Assembly: GCA_021784715.1 (NCBI GenBank)
Contig: JAJYHP010000016.1
Coordinates: forward strand, 1 to 11,489
Source of the DNA: a bacterium
GTDB taxonomy: Bacteria > Eremiobacterota > Eremiobacteria > Baltobacterales > Baltobacteraceae
Length of the DNA stretch: 11,489 nucleotides
Direction: 5' to 3'
In this document: one piece after another, positions 4,924-11,489 of the stretch
Layout: the number at the start of each line of letters is the position of its first letter
Numbering within the stretch: the stretch's first letter is position 1
Position numbers and translations under genes: made by a program
The notes under the pieces: model-generated
The model's input: only the letters and a program-made list of their open reading frames with translations
The model's database searches: none
Told to the model about the DNA's origin: nothing

Positions 4924-6408
4924 ATGACGACAATAGCGAAGAGTGCGGCGGAGATCGCGCGAGCGGTCAACGCGCGCGAATGTTCGGCGCGCGACGTAAT
5001 CGACGCGACGTTCGAGCGCATTGCAGCGGTCGAGCCGCAGGTCGGCGCCTATCTCAGCGTGCTCGAACGGCAAGCACGCGAAAACGCCGACGCGCTCGAC
5101 GCGCGAATCGCCGCCGGCGAGCGTTTCCCGCTTGCGGGCGTGCCGTTGGCCGTCAAGGATAACCTCGCGCTCGAGGGCACGGTGACGACCTGCGGGAGCA
5201 AGATGCTCGAACGCTGGGTCGCACCCTACACGGCGACCGCCGTGCGCTCGATGCTCGCTGCCGGTGCGATTCCGGTCGGAAAAGCGAACATGGATGAATT
5301 CGCGATGGGCTCGTCGTGTGAGAATAGCGCGCTGGGCGTCACCCGCAACCCCTACGATTTGCAACGTGTGCCGGGTGGATCGAGCGGCGGCTCGGCGGCC
5401 TCGGTCGCGGCGTATGAAGCGACGATCGCGTTGGGAAGCGATACCGGCGGCTCGATTCGCGAGCCGGCTGCGTTCTGTAATCTCGTCGGCTTCAAACCCA
5501 CCTACGGGCGTATCTCGCGGTACGGGCTCATCGCTTTTGCCTCGAGTCTCGATCAGATCGGACCGTTAACGCGCAGCGTCGAAGATGCGGCGCTTGCCTA
5601 CGATGCAATGGCCGGCTTCGACACCATGGATGCAACCAGCGTCGATCGGGCGGTCGAACCGACCGCAACGGCATTACGCGAGGATCTGCGCGGTCTGCGA
5701 ATCGGAGTGGTGAAACAATTCGATACACATAAACTCGGCGCCGATATCGACGACGTTTACGATCGCGCCCTCCACGATCTCGAAGCGCTCGGTGCCGAGA
5801 TCGTCGAGGTCGAGCTACCGACCGCCGATTACGGGCTCGCTACCTATTACCTCATCGCTCCGGCGGAATGCAGTTCGAACTTGGCGCGCTTCGACGGGGT
5901 TCGTTACGGCTTGCGTGTCGACGGAGCCGACGTAGCGGAGATGAACGAACGTACCCGCGCGGCGGGCTTCGGCCCCGAGGTGAAGCGGCGCATTTTGATC
6001 GGCACCTACGCGCTTTCGAGCGGCTATTACGACGCGTATTACGTTCGCGCGCAAAAAGCGCGCACGCTCGTGGCGCGCGATTTTGCCAAGGCGTTCGAGC
6101 GTTGCGATCTCATCGCCGCACCGGCGACAAGCTCGCCCGCATTTCGCTTTAAGTCGAAGAGCGATCCCTACAGCATGTATCTGATGGATTATTACACGAT
6201 TCCGATGTCGCTCGCCGGCCTGCCGGCGTTGAGCGTTCCCTGCGGTTGGGTCACCCCCGAAGGGGGCGAGCACCCCATGCCGCTCGGGCTACAGCTGACC
6301 GCGCCGCTCTTCGCCGAGCGCCCGTTGCTCGCGGCGGCACACGCCTACGAACGTGCGACGATGCATGCGACCAAACACGGAACGCAGTTGGCGGAGGCAA
6401 CGCGATGA
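4924..6408 (+). CDS. gatA: Aspartyl/glutamyl-tRNA(Asn/Gln) amidotransferase subunit A
   Basis: A 494-residue glutaminase subunit that releases ammonia from glutamine (or asparagine) for GatB. It belongs to the amidase signature family. The Ser-cisSer-Lys triad is visible: Lys78 in LAVKDN, cis-Ser153 in VPGGSSGGSAASVAA, and nucleophile Ser177 in GSDTGGSIREPA. A further family block is KSDPYSMYLMDYYTIPMSLAGLPALSVP near the C-terminus, which lines the glutamine pocket. ATG 4924 follows the gatC stop by 2 bp; the frame stays open 34 codons upstream but that part is gatC in another frame. It overlaps gatB by the ATGA junction (6405-6408). Length and all motifs are normal. Confidence 0.97.
   Translation: MTTIAKSAAEIARAVNARECSARDVIDATFERIAAVEPQVGAYLSVLERQARENADALDARIAAGERFPLAGVPLAVKDNLALEGTVTTCGSKMLERWVAPYTATAVRSMLAAGAIPVGKANMDEFAMGSSCENSALGVTRNPYDLQRVPGGSSGGSAASVAAYEATIALGSDTGGSIREPAAFCNLVGFKPTYGRISRYGLIAFASSLDQIGPLTRSVEDAALAYDAMAGFDTMDATSVDRAVEPTATALREDLRGLRIGVVKQFDTHKLGADIDDVYDRALHDLEALGAEIVEVELPTADYGLATYYLIAPAECSSNLARFDGVRYGLRVDGADVAEMNERTRAAGFGPEVKRRILIGTYALSSGYYDAYYVRAQKARTLVARDFAKAFERCDLIAAPATSSPAFRFKSKSDPYSMYLMDYYTIPMSLAGLPALSVPCGWVTPEGGEHPMPLGLQLTAPLFAERPLLAAAHAYERATMHATKHGTQLAEATR
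6393..6397 (+). promoter_or_regulatory. Ribosome binding site GGAGG of gatB inside gatA
   Basis: GGAGG ends 7 bp before ATG 6405 and lies within the last codons of gatA. With the ATGA overlap it fixes the gatB start. Confidence 0.8.
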
Positions 6409-7859
6409 AGTACGAAGCGGTTATCGGGATCGAATGCCACGTCGAACTAAAGACCGCGAGCAAGATGTTCTGCGGCTGTGCGAATCGCTTCGGCGCGGAA
6501 CCGAACACGCTGATCTGTCCGGTCTGCCTCGGTATGCCGGGCGCGCTTCCGGTGCCCAATGCGGCGGCGATCGAATACATGATTCGCGCGGGGTTGGCAT
6601 TTCAGGCGGCAATTCCGGCGTTCTCTAAATTCGATCGGAAGAACTATTTCTATCCCGACATGCCGAAGAATTACCAGATATCGCAATACGATATGCCGCT
6701 CACGCAGGGCGGTGTGGTGCGCTATTGGCTCGAGGATGGGACGGTTCGCGAATGTCGTCTCACCCGCATCCACCTTGAAGAGGATACCGGTAAGTCTACC
6801 CATGCCGGCTCCGGCGACGGGCGCATCGCCGGGAGTTCGTACTCGCTAGTCGATTTCAATCGTGCCGGCGTACCGCTCATGGAATGCGTCTCGGAACCCG
6901 ATTTACGGAGCGCCGACGAAGCCGTTGCTTTCTTGGAGATGCTTCGACGCACGTTAATGGCAATCGGCGTCAGCGACGTCAAAATGGAGGAAGGCTCGCT
7001 TCGTTGCGACGCCAACGTGTCGATACGGCCGGTCGGTAGCGAGAGCTACGGGACGAAGACCGAAATCAAAAACATGAACTCCTTCCGGTCGGTCCGCCGA
7101 GCGATCGAGAGCGAGATCGCGCGACAGAGCGCGATGCTCGATGCGGGCGAGCGCATCGTGCAGGAAACGCTCGGCTGGGACGAGGCGAACGGAACGACGA
7201 TCTCGATGCGCAGCAAGGAGCTCGCACACGATTATCGCTATTTCCCCGACCCCGATCTCGTGCCGATGGAGACCTCCGAGGCGCGCGTCTCCGAAGTGCG
7301 CGCGAAGATGCCGCCCCTGCCGATCGAACGTTTCGAGCGATACACGAAAGAGTACGGCTTCAATATCAAACAAGCGACCCAGCTGATCGATGCGCCCGAG
7401 ATCGCCGATTTCTTCGACCGCAGCGTTGAAATATCGAAACAGCCGCAACAGACGCAGAACTTCGTTCTCGGCGACCTTTCGCGGCTGGCCAACGAAAGCG
7501 GCGTGGCCATTCATCAGTCGCCGGTGACGCCGCAGCATCTCGGCGAACTCGTTGCGTTGGTGGAAGCGAAGACCGTGAATTCGAAGATCGCCAAGGAATT
7601 GCTCGCACGGATGTGGGCGGGCGAAGGCTCGCCGAAAGCGATCGTCGAGCGGGAAGGGCTCGCGCAAACCAGCGACCCCGCAGCGCTCGCGCGTTTCGTC
7701 GACGAGGTACTCGCCGCGAATGCCGCAAGCGTCGCGGAATACCGGGCCGGCAAGAGTAACGTCTTCGGCTTTCTCGTCGGTGCGGTGATGAAGAGCTCGC
7801 GCGGAAAGGCAGATCCCGCAGCGGTGAATGCGCTGCTGCGCGAACGGCTTGGAGGATAA
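6405..7859 (+). CDS. gatB: Aspartyl/glutamyl-tRNA(Asn/Gln) amidotransferase subunit B
   Basis: A 484-residue subunit that binds the misacylated Glu-tRNA(Gln) or Asp-tRNA(Asn), activates the side chain with ATP, and transfers ammonia delivered by the tunnel from GatA. Seen in order: the N-terminal VIGIECHVELKT; a zinc-type cysteine set (C-G-C at 23-25 and C-P-V-C about 17 residues later); FDRKNYFYPDMPKNYQISQYD; EEDTGKSTH; DFNRAGVPLMECVSEPD; EGSLRCDANVS; TKTEIKNMNSF; then a helical linker and a C-terminal YqeY-like tRNA-binding domain (about 335-484) ending SRGKADPAAVNALLRERL. Length is normal. The usual LEVHVQL is IECHVEL here, a mild variation. It overlaps gatA by 4 bp, and the mutS2 frame opens within its 3' end. 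Confidence 0.97.
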   Translation: MKYEAVIGIECHVELKTASKMFCGCANRFGAEPNTLICPVCLGMPGALPVPNAAAIEYMIRAGLAFQAAIPAFSKFDRKNYFYPDMPKNYQISQYDMPLTQGGVVRYWLEDGTVRECRLTRIHLEEDTGKSTHAGSGDGRIAGSSYSLVDFNRAGVPLMECVSEPDLRSADEAVAFLEMLRRTLMAIGVSDVKMEEGSLRCDANVSIRPVGSESYGTKTEIKNMNSFRSVRRAIESEIARQSAMLDAGERIVQETLGWDEANGTTISMRSKELAHDYRYFPDPDLVPMETSEARVSEVRAKMPPLPIERFERYTKEYGFNIKQATQLIDAPEIADFFDRSVEISKQPQQTQNFVLGDLSRLANESGVAIHQSPVTPQHLGELVALVEAKTVNSKIAKELLARMWAGEGSPKAIVEREGLAQTSDPAALARFVDEVLAANAASVAEYRAGKSNVFGFLVGAVMKSSRGKADPAAVNALLRERLGG

Positions 7860-10188
7860 GCGCGCTCTCGCCGACGAGCAGACCTTGGCGGCACTCGATT
7901 TCGCCGCTATCGTAGCTCGCGTCGAACGCGCGACGCAGACCGAACGCGGACGAGGCTACGCAAGCGAGCTCTTACCGCAGAACGATATTGCCGCGATTCG
8001 CGAAGAACAGGCGCGTACCGCAGCGCTTCGTCGGGCGCTGGTAGAGCGGGATTTCTACGTTGGTGCCGCGATCGACCCGGAGGAACTCGCCGATGCGGCG
8101 GCGGCCGGGCGTCGCCTTACCGGCAGCGAACTGCGCGCGGTCGCCGACGCGCTTGCAGCAGCGGCGAGTGCGGCTCGCGTCTTGCGCGAGATCGACGAAC
8201 GATCGCTGCAGCCACTTCTCGCGCTTCACGGCGATTGCAAAGAGCTCGTCGGGGAGTTACGCAACGCGCTCGACGAACGCGGCGAGGTTCTCGACCGGGC
8301 GAGCCCGGCGCTCGCGCGTTTACGCCGGAGCATCGCCGGCGCACAGAACGAAGCGCGCGAGCGGGTCGGTGCGATCTTGCGCTCGAGTCGTTTCGAGAGT
8401 GCGATTCAGGAACGTGTCGTTACGATGCGCGAAGGGCGCTATGTGGTGCCCGTGAAGGCGGAGTTCGCCGGGGAGTTTCCCGGCATCGTTCACGATACGA
8501 GCGGTTCGGGGCAGACGCTGTTCGTGGAGCCGCTCGCCGCGCTCGATGCCAATAATCGCGTACGCACCGCGCTTGTCGCCGAGCAGCACGAGGTCGAGAG
8601 AATCCTCACCGATCTTTCACGATCGGTCGGCGAGCATCGCGCTCGAATCGCGGCAAACATCGAGTTTCTCGCTCGCGTCGATCTGCTCGCCGCGAAAGCG
8701 CGCGTTGCGATTGCGATGGATGCCTGCGAGCCGGAGATCGTCGACGCATGCGAGCTCTTCGTGGATGCCGGGCGGCACCCGTTGCTCGGCGAGCGGGCGG
8801 TCGCGCAATCCTTTGCGCTCGGTGAGAACCCGCAAATATTGGTTATCAGCGGCCCGAACATGGGCGGCAAAACCGTCGCGCTCAAGCTCGCCGGGCTCTT
8901 TACGGCGATGGCGTATGCGGGGCTCCAACTCCCCGCCGGGCATGCGACGCGTATCGGTTCGTTCGCGCGGATCGTCGCCGATATCGGCGACGCACAATCG
9001 ATCGCCGACGACGCTTCGACGTTCTCGGCGCACCTCGTGCGGTTACGTACGATGCTGGAGATCGCCGACGAGCGAACGTTGGTGCTCGTCGATGAGATCG
9101 GCGGGGGAACCGAGCCGGCCGCGGGTGCGGCGCTCGCGCGCGCGGCGATGGAACGCTTTCTCGCTCGCGGCGTGCGCGCGATCCTCACCACGCACTCGAC
9201 CGAACTCAAACTCTTCGCCCATTCCGCCGACCACGTCGAAAATGCGAGCGTGCGCTTCGATCCCGAGAATTTTCGCCCGACCTACCAACTCGATATCGGG
9301 GCTCCGGGGCAGTCGCTCGCCTTCCCGCTTGCCCGGCGGATGGGGCTGCCGCCCGCGACGATCGAACGGGCGCAGAACTTGCTCGAGAGTCGCGAGCGCG
9401 ATTACGAGAGTGCGCTCGCGCAACTCGCGCAGCGAGCGGCGGAACTTGAGGCCGAACGCAGCGAACTCGCGGCAGAGCGCGCCGCGCTCGAGAGCGTGCG
9501 AGCGAGTCTCGAAGCACAACGGCGTGCCTCGCTCGCCGAACGCGAGCGCTTTTTGCAACGTGCCGACGACGCACTCGCCGCTCATCTACGCGAGTTCGCC
9601 GCCGAACTGATGCGTGGCGCGGCGGCGCAGCGTCCGCGAATCACCCCCGGCCAAACGCGCGCGCTCGCTCGCGCCGCCGACGGGCTGCGCGGCGAACTCG
9701 GCCTCGCCGATCTTTCCGTTCGAACGCCGACCGAGAGCGGAACCTTCGCGCCCGACGACGTCGTGTTCGTCCGCTCGTTGCGCCAGGAGGCGCGGGTGGT
9801 GGAGGATTACGGCGAGCGGGTGCAAGTTGCCATCGGCGCGTTACGCAGCATCGTCGCACGGAGCGATCTCGAACGCAGGCCGGGCGCGAAGCGTAAGCTC
9901 GAACGCAGCGCGGCGGCAGCGAAGCTGGAGCGTGCGAGTCAGAGTAGCGGCGAACTCGACGTGCGCGGAAAGCGTTTCGTCGAGGCGGAGCCGCTCGTCG
10001 AGCGCTGGCTCGACGATGCCGCGCTCGCCGGCCTCGCGGAATTACGGCTCATCCATGGGAAAGGGAGCGGCCTGCTGGGGCGCGGCCTGCAACAATACCT
10101 GCGCGAACACCCGGCCGTCGCCTCGCTCCGCTACGGGAATGCCGACGAGGGCGGAGGGGGCGTGACGATCGTGACGTTGCATGTATGA
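7828..10188 (+). CDS. mutS2: Endonuclease MutS2 (MutS-like ATPase with Smr domain)
   Basis: Up to 786 residues. Order: an N-terminal core helical region (QTLAALDFAAIV..), the clamp with the conserved EAR-type block and EGRYVVPVKAEF, and the HDTSGSGQTLFVEP motif; then the ABC ATPase with Walker A GPNMGGKT (342-349), the DDASTFSAHLVRLRTML block, Walker B LVLVDEIGGGTEP (Asp422, Glu423) and ILTTHSTELK; a coiled coil (about 520-600, Glu/Ala/Arg-rich); and a C-terminal Smr domain from LDVRG (710) with HGKGSGLLG. It lacks the mismatch-binding domain of true MutS. Known homologues suppress recombination, and B. subtilis MutS2 acts on collided ribosomes. The start is uncertain: ATG 7828 overlaps gatB by 32 bp, TTG 7849 by 11 bp, and neither has a clear ribosome binding site; homology begins only near residue 17. 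Confidence 0.95.
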   Translation: MRCCANGLEDKRALADEQTLAALDFAAIVARVERATQTERGRGYASELLPQNDIAAIREEQARTAALRRALVERDFYVGAAIDPEELADAAAAGRRLTGSELRAVADALAAAASAARVLREIDERSLQPLLALHGDCKELVGELRNALDERGEVLDRASPALARLRRSIAGAQNEARERVGAILRSSRFESAIQERVVTMREGRYVVPVKAEFAGEFPGIVHDTSGSGQTLFVEPLAALDANNRVRTALVAEQHEVERILTDLSRSVGEHRARIAANIEFLARVDLLAAKARVAIAMDACEPEIVDACELFVDAGRHPLLGERAVAQSFALGENPQILVISGPNMGGKTVALKLAGLFTAMAYAGLQLPAGHATRIGSFARIVADIGDAQSIADDASTFSAHLVRLRTMLEIADERTLVLVDEIGGGTEPAAGAALARAAMERFLARGVRAILTTHSTELKLFAHSADHVENASVRFDPENFRPTYQLDIGAPGQSLAFPLARRMGLPPATIERAQNLLESRERDYESALAQLAQRAAELEAERSELAAERAALESVRASLEAQRRASLAERERFLQRADDALAAHLREFAAELMRGAAAQRPRITPGQTRALARAADGLRGELGLADLSVRTPTESGTFAPDDVVFVRSLRQEARVVEDYGERVQVAIGALRSIVARSDLERRPGAKRKLERSAAAAKLERASQSSGELDVRGKRFVEAEPLVERWLDDAALAGLAELRLIHGKGSGLLGRGLQQYLREHPAVASLRYGNADEGGGGVTIVTLHV

Positions 10189-10230
10189 TCGTCATGCGGG
10201 GAACCGCGCGCCCAAACGCGTAGTTTGCAC

Positions 10231-10236
10231 GGAGAG
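10231..10236 (+). promoter_or_regulatory. Ribosome binding site GGAGAG of tyrS
   Basis: GGAGAG abuts the tandem ATGATG at 10237-10242. With GGAG as the core, ATG 10240 has a spacing of 5 bp, better than ATG 10237 (2 bp). The in-frame TTG at 10225 lies upstream of the site and is unlikely. Confidence 0.7.
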
Positions 10237-10239
10237 ATG

Positions 10240-11421
10240 ATGAAAAACCAAGATGTCGAGGCGCTTCTCGATGGTTTCGAGCATGTTGAATCGGTCGCGG
10301 AGTTTCGCAGCCGGATAGCGCTTGGGCGACCGCTGCGGGTGAAACTCGGCATCGACCCGACGAGCCCCGATCTCCACCTCGGCTTTATGGTGGTGTTGGA
10401 GAAGCTCCAACGCTTTGCCGCTGCCGGGCACGCCGTCACGTTGATCATCGGTGATTTCACCGCGCGGATCGGCGACCCGAGCGGAAAAAACGCGATGCGT
10501 CCGCAACTCAGCGCCGAAGAGATCGACGCAAATATGCGCACCTATCGCGAGCAGGCCGGGAAGGTGCTCGATTTGGAGCGCGTCTCGATTCGCTACAATT
10601 CGGAGTGGCTCGATCGACTCGGCCTCACCGATCTCATCGGCCTGCTCTCGAAAACGACCGTCGCACAGATGCTCGAACGCAACGATTTCGATCAACGCTA
10701 TCGAACCGGGACGCCGATCTCGCTGCACGAGTTTCTCTATCCCGTCGCGCAAGCCTACGACTCTATCGCGGTGGAGGCCGATATGGAGCTCGGCGGCACC
10801 GACCAGCTCTTCAATCTCCTCCTCGGCCGCCACTACCAGCGCGAATTCGGTCAATCGCCCCAGATCTGTGCGACCGTTCCCTTACTCGTCGGGCTCGACG
10901 GCGTGAAGAAGATGAGCAAATCGATCGGAAACTATGTCGGTATTGCAGAGAGCGCGGAGACGCAATTCGGCAAACTCATGTCGATCGCCGACGAACTGAT
11001 GCCGGTCTACGCGCGGCTGGCCGCGTTTCGCTCGCAGAGTGAGGCCGATGCGCTCGCAACGTCGCTTCGTTCGGGCACGGCAAATCCGATGGAGCTCAAA
11101 AAAGATCTCGCCCTCGATATTGTCGCGCGTTACCACGGCCTCGATGCGGCGCGACGGGCAAGAGCGCATTTCGAGGCGACCGTGCAGCGTCGCGAGGCGC
11201 CCGCCGAGATGCCCGAACTGCGCCATGCCCCGGCGCGGTTGAGCGCGCTGATCGTCGCGGCGGGGTTTGCTTCGAGCAAGCGGGAGGCCGAGCGACTTTT
11301 AACGGGGAGCGGGGTGAAGCTCGATGGTATCGTCATCGCGGAGCCTCACGCCGCATGGAACGGCGAGCCCGCCGTACTCTCGGTGGGGTCGAGAAAATTC
11401 GTGCGCTTGGTCAACCTTTAA
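10240..11421 (+). CDS. tyrS: Tyrosyl-tRNA synthetase (TyrZ/KMSKS type)
   Basis: A 393-residue class I synthetase that activates tyrosine with ATP and charges tRNA(Tyr). Seen: the Rossmann start RVKLGIDPTSPDLHLGF (the HIGH motif reads HLGF, residues 46-49); IIGDFTARIGDPSG; YNSEWL; EFLYPVAQAYDS with the tyrosine-pocket region; ADMELGGTDQLFNLLLGR; the KMSKS loop (224-228) followed by IGNYVG; and a C-terminal S4-like RNA-binding domain (about 333-393, RLSALIVAAGFASSKREAERLL). The intact KMSKS and length near 400 fit the TyrZ-type subgroup rather than the E. coli type with KFGKT. The Phe in place of the second His of HIGH is unusual. The gap after mutS2 is about 50 bp with no T-box-like leader, so it is probably transcribed with the upstream genes. 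Confidence 0.96.
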   Translation: MKNQDVEALLDGFEHVESVAEFRSRIALGRPLRVKLGIDPTSPDLHLGFMVVLEKLQRFAAAGHAVTLIIGDFTARIGDPSGKNAMRPQLSAEEIDANMRTYREQAGKVLDLERVSIRYNSEWLDRLGLTDLIGLLSKTTVAQMLERNDFDQRYRTGTPISLHEFLYPVAQAYDSIAVEADMELGGTDQLFNLLLGRHYQREFGQSPQICATVPLLVGLDGVKKMSKSIGNYVGIAESAETQFGKLMSIADELMPVYARLAAFRSQSEADALATSLRSGTANPMELKKDLALDIVARYHGLDAARRARAHFEATVQRREAPAEMPELRHAPARLSALIVAAGFASSKREAERLLTGSGVKLDGIVIAEPHAAWNGEPAVLSVGSRKFVRLVNL

Positions 11422-11427
11422 GGGAGG
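11421..11427 (+). promoter_or_regulatory. Strong ribosome binding site AGGGAGG before the last gene
   Basis: AGGGAGG overlaps the last base of the tyrS stop and lies 4 bp before ATG 11432. It is the strongest such site in the window and supports a real gene start at the right edge. Confidence 0.75.
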
Positions 11428-11431
11428 AACG

Positions 11432-11489
11432 ATGTCGTCTACGCCGGTTACCTACACTTCGTCGCAAGCACCGTTAGGAGCGTCGCGTT
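11432..11489 (+). CDS. Start of an unidentified gene (3' partial)
   Basis: Nineteen residues are visible before the edge: MSSTPVTYTSSQAPLGASR. They are Ser/Thr-rich and too few to identify. The strong ribosome binding site and the 10-bp distance from the tyrS stop suggest the gene continues the operon. Confidence 0.6.
   Translation, partial: MSSTPVTYTSSQAPLGASR

Noticed and set aside
10189..10239. Possible T-box or other riboswitch before tyrS
   Set aside because: Only about 50 bp separate the genes, too short for a T-box, and no matching motif is present.

Overview
The window is a high-GC bacterial chromosome segment. Most of it is a tightly packed plus-strand run of translation genes; the first 3 kb are looser and more accessory. 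Codon bias (abundant GCG, CGC, GTC, GAT-CGC/GATC strings), frequent TTG starts, and the gene set (DnaE2-type polymerase, triple-BON protein, GatCAB amidotransferase, MutS2, KMSKS-type TyrRS) fit an uncultured soil or acid-habitat lineage such as Eremiobacterota (WPS-2). That placement is an inference from style alone. The identity of the conserved genes does not depend on it.

Layout. (1) 2-208: C-terminal end of a DnaE2/ImuC-like error-prone DNA polymerase. (2) 209-1257: an AT-rich island. It carries one minus-strand orphan lipoprotein gene (345-935) and about 0.4 kb of gene-free DNA on its right (963-1352). A 27-bp sequence from inside dnaE2 (61-87) recurs exactly at 1231-1257, just beyond the island. 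(3) 1353-2006: a three-BON-domain protein. It ends convergently with a minus-strand membrane-anchored, proline-rich TonB-like protein (2082-2912), and a long hairpin lies between them. (4) 2937-10188: six plus-strand genes with overlaps or tiny gaps: a small membrane protein, an Fe-S RNA uracil-5 methyltransferase (RlmD/RlmCD/TrmA family), gatC, gatA, gatB and mutS2. (5) tyrS at 10240-11421, with a new gene starting at 11432 and running off the end.

The main cluster combines tRNA charging (GatCAB makes Gln-tRNA(Gln) and/or Asn-tRNA(Asn) from misacylated precursors; TyrRS charges tRNA(Tyr)), RNA modification (the methyltransferase) and MutS2. In B. subtilis MutS2 acts on collided ribosomes, so the operon can be read as a translation-quality unit.

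No complete new defence or mobile system is visible: no transposase, integrase, CRISPR array or toxin-antitoxin pair could be recognised. The parts that best repay a second look are the island next to dnaE2 and the patchwork of short repeats at its right edge (1128-1257). That patch contains an exact copy of a dnaE2 segment and a roughly 38-bp near-copy of the start region of the TonB-like gene.
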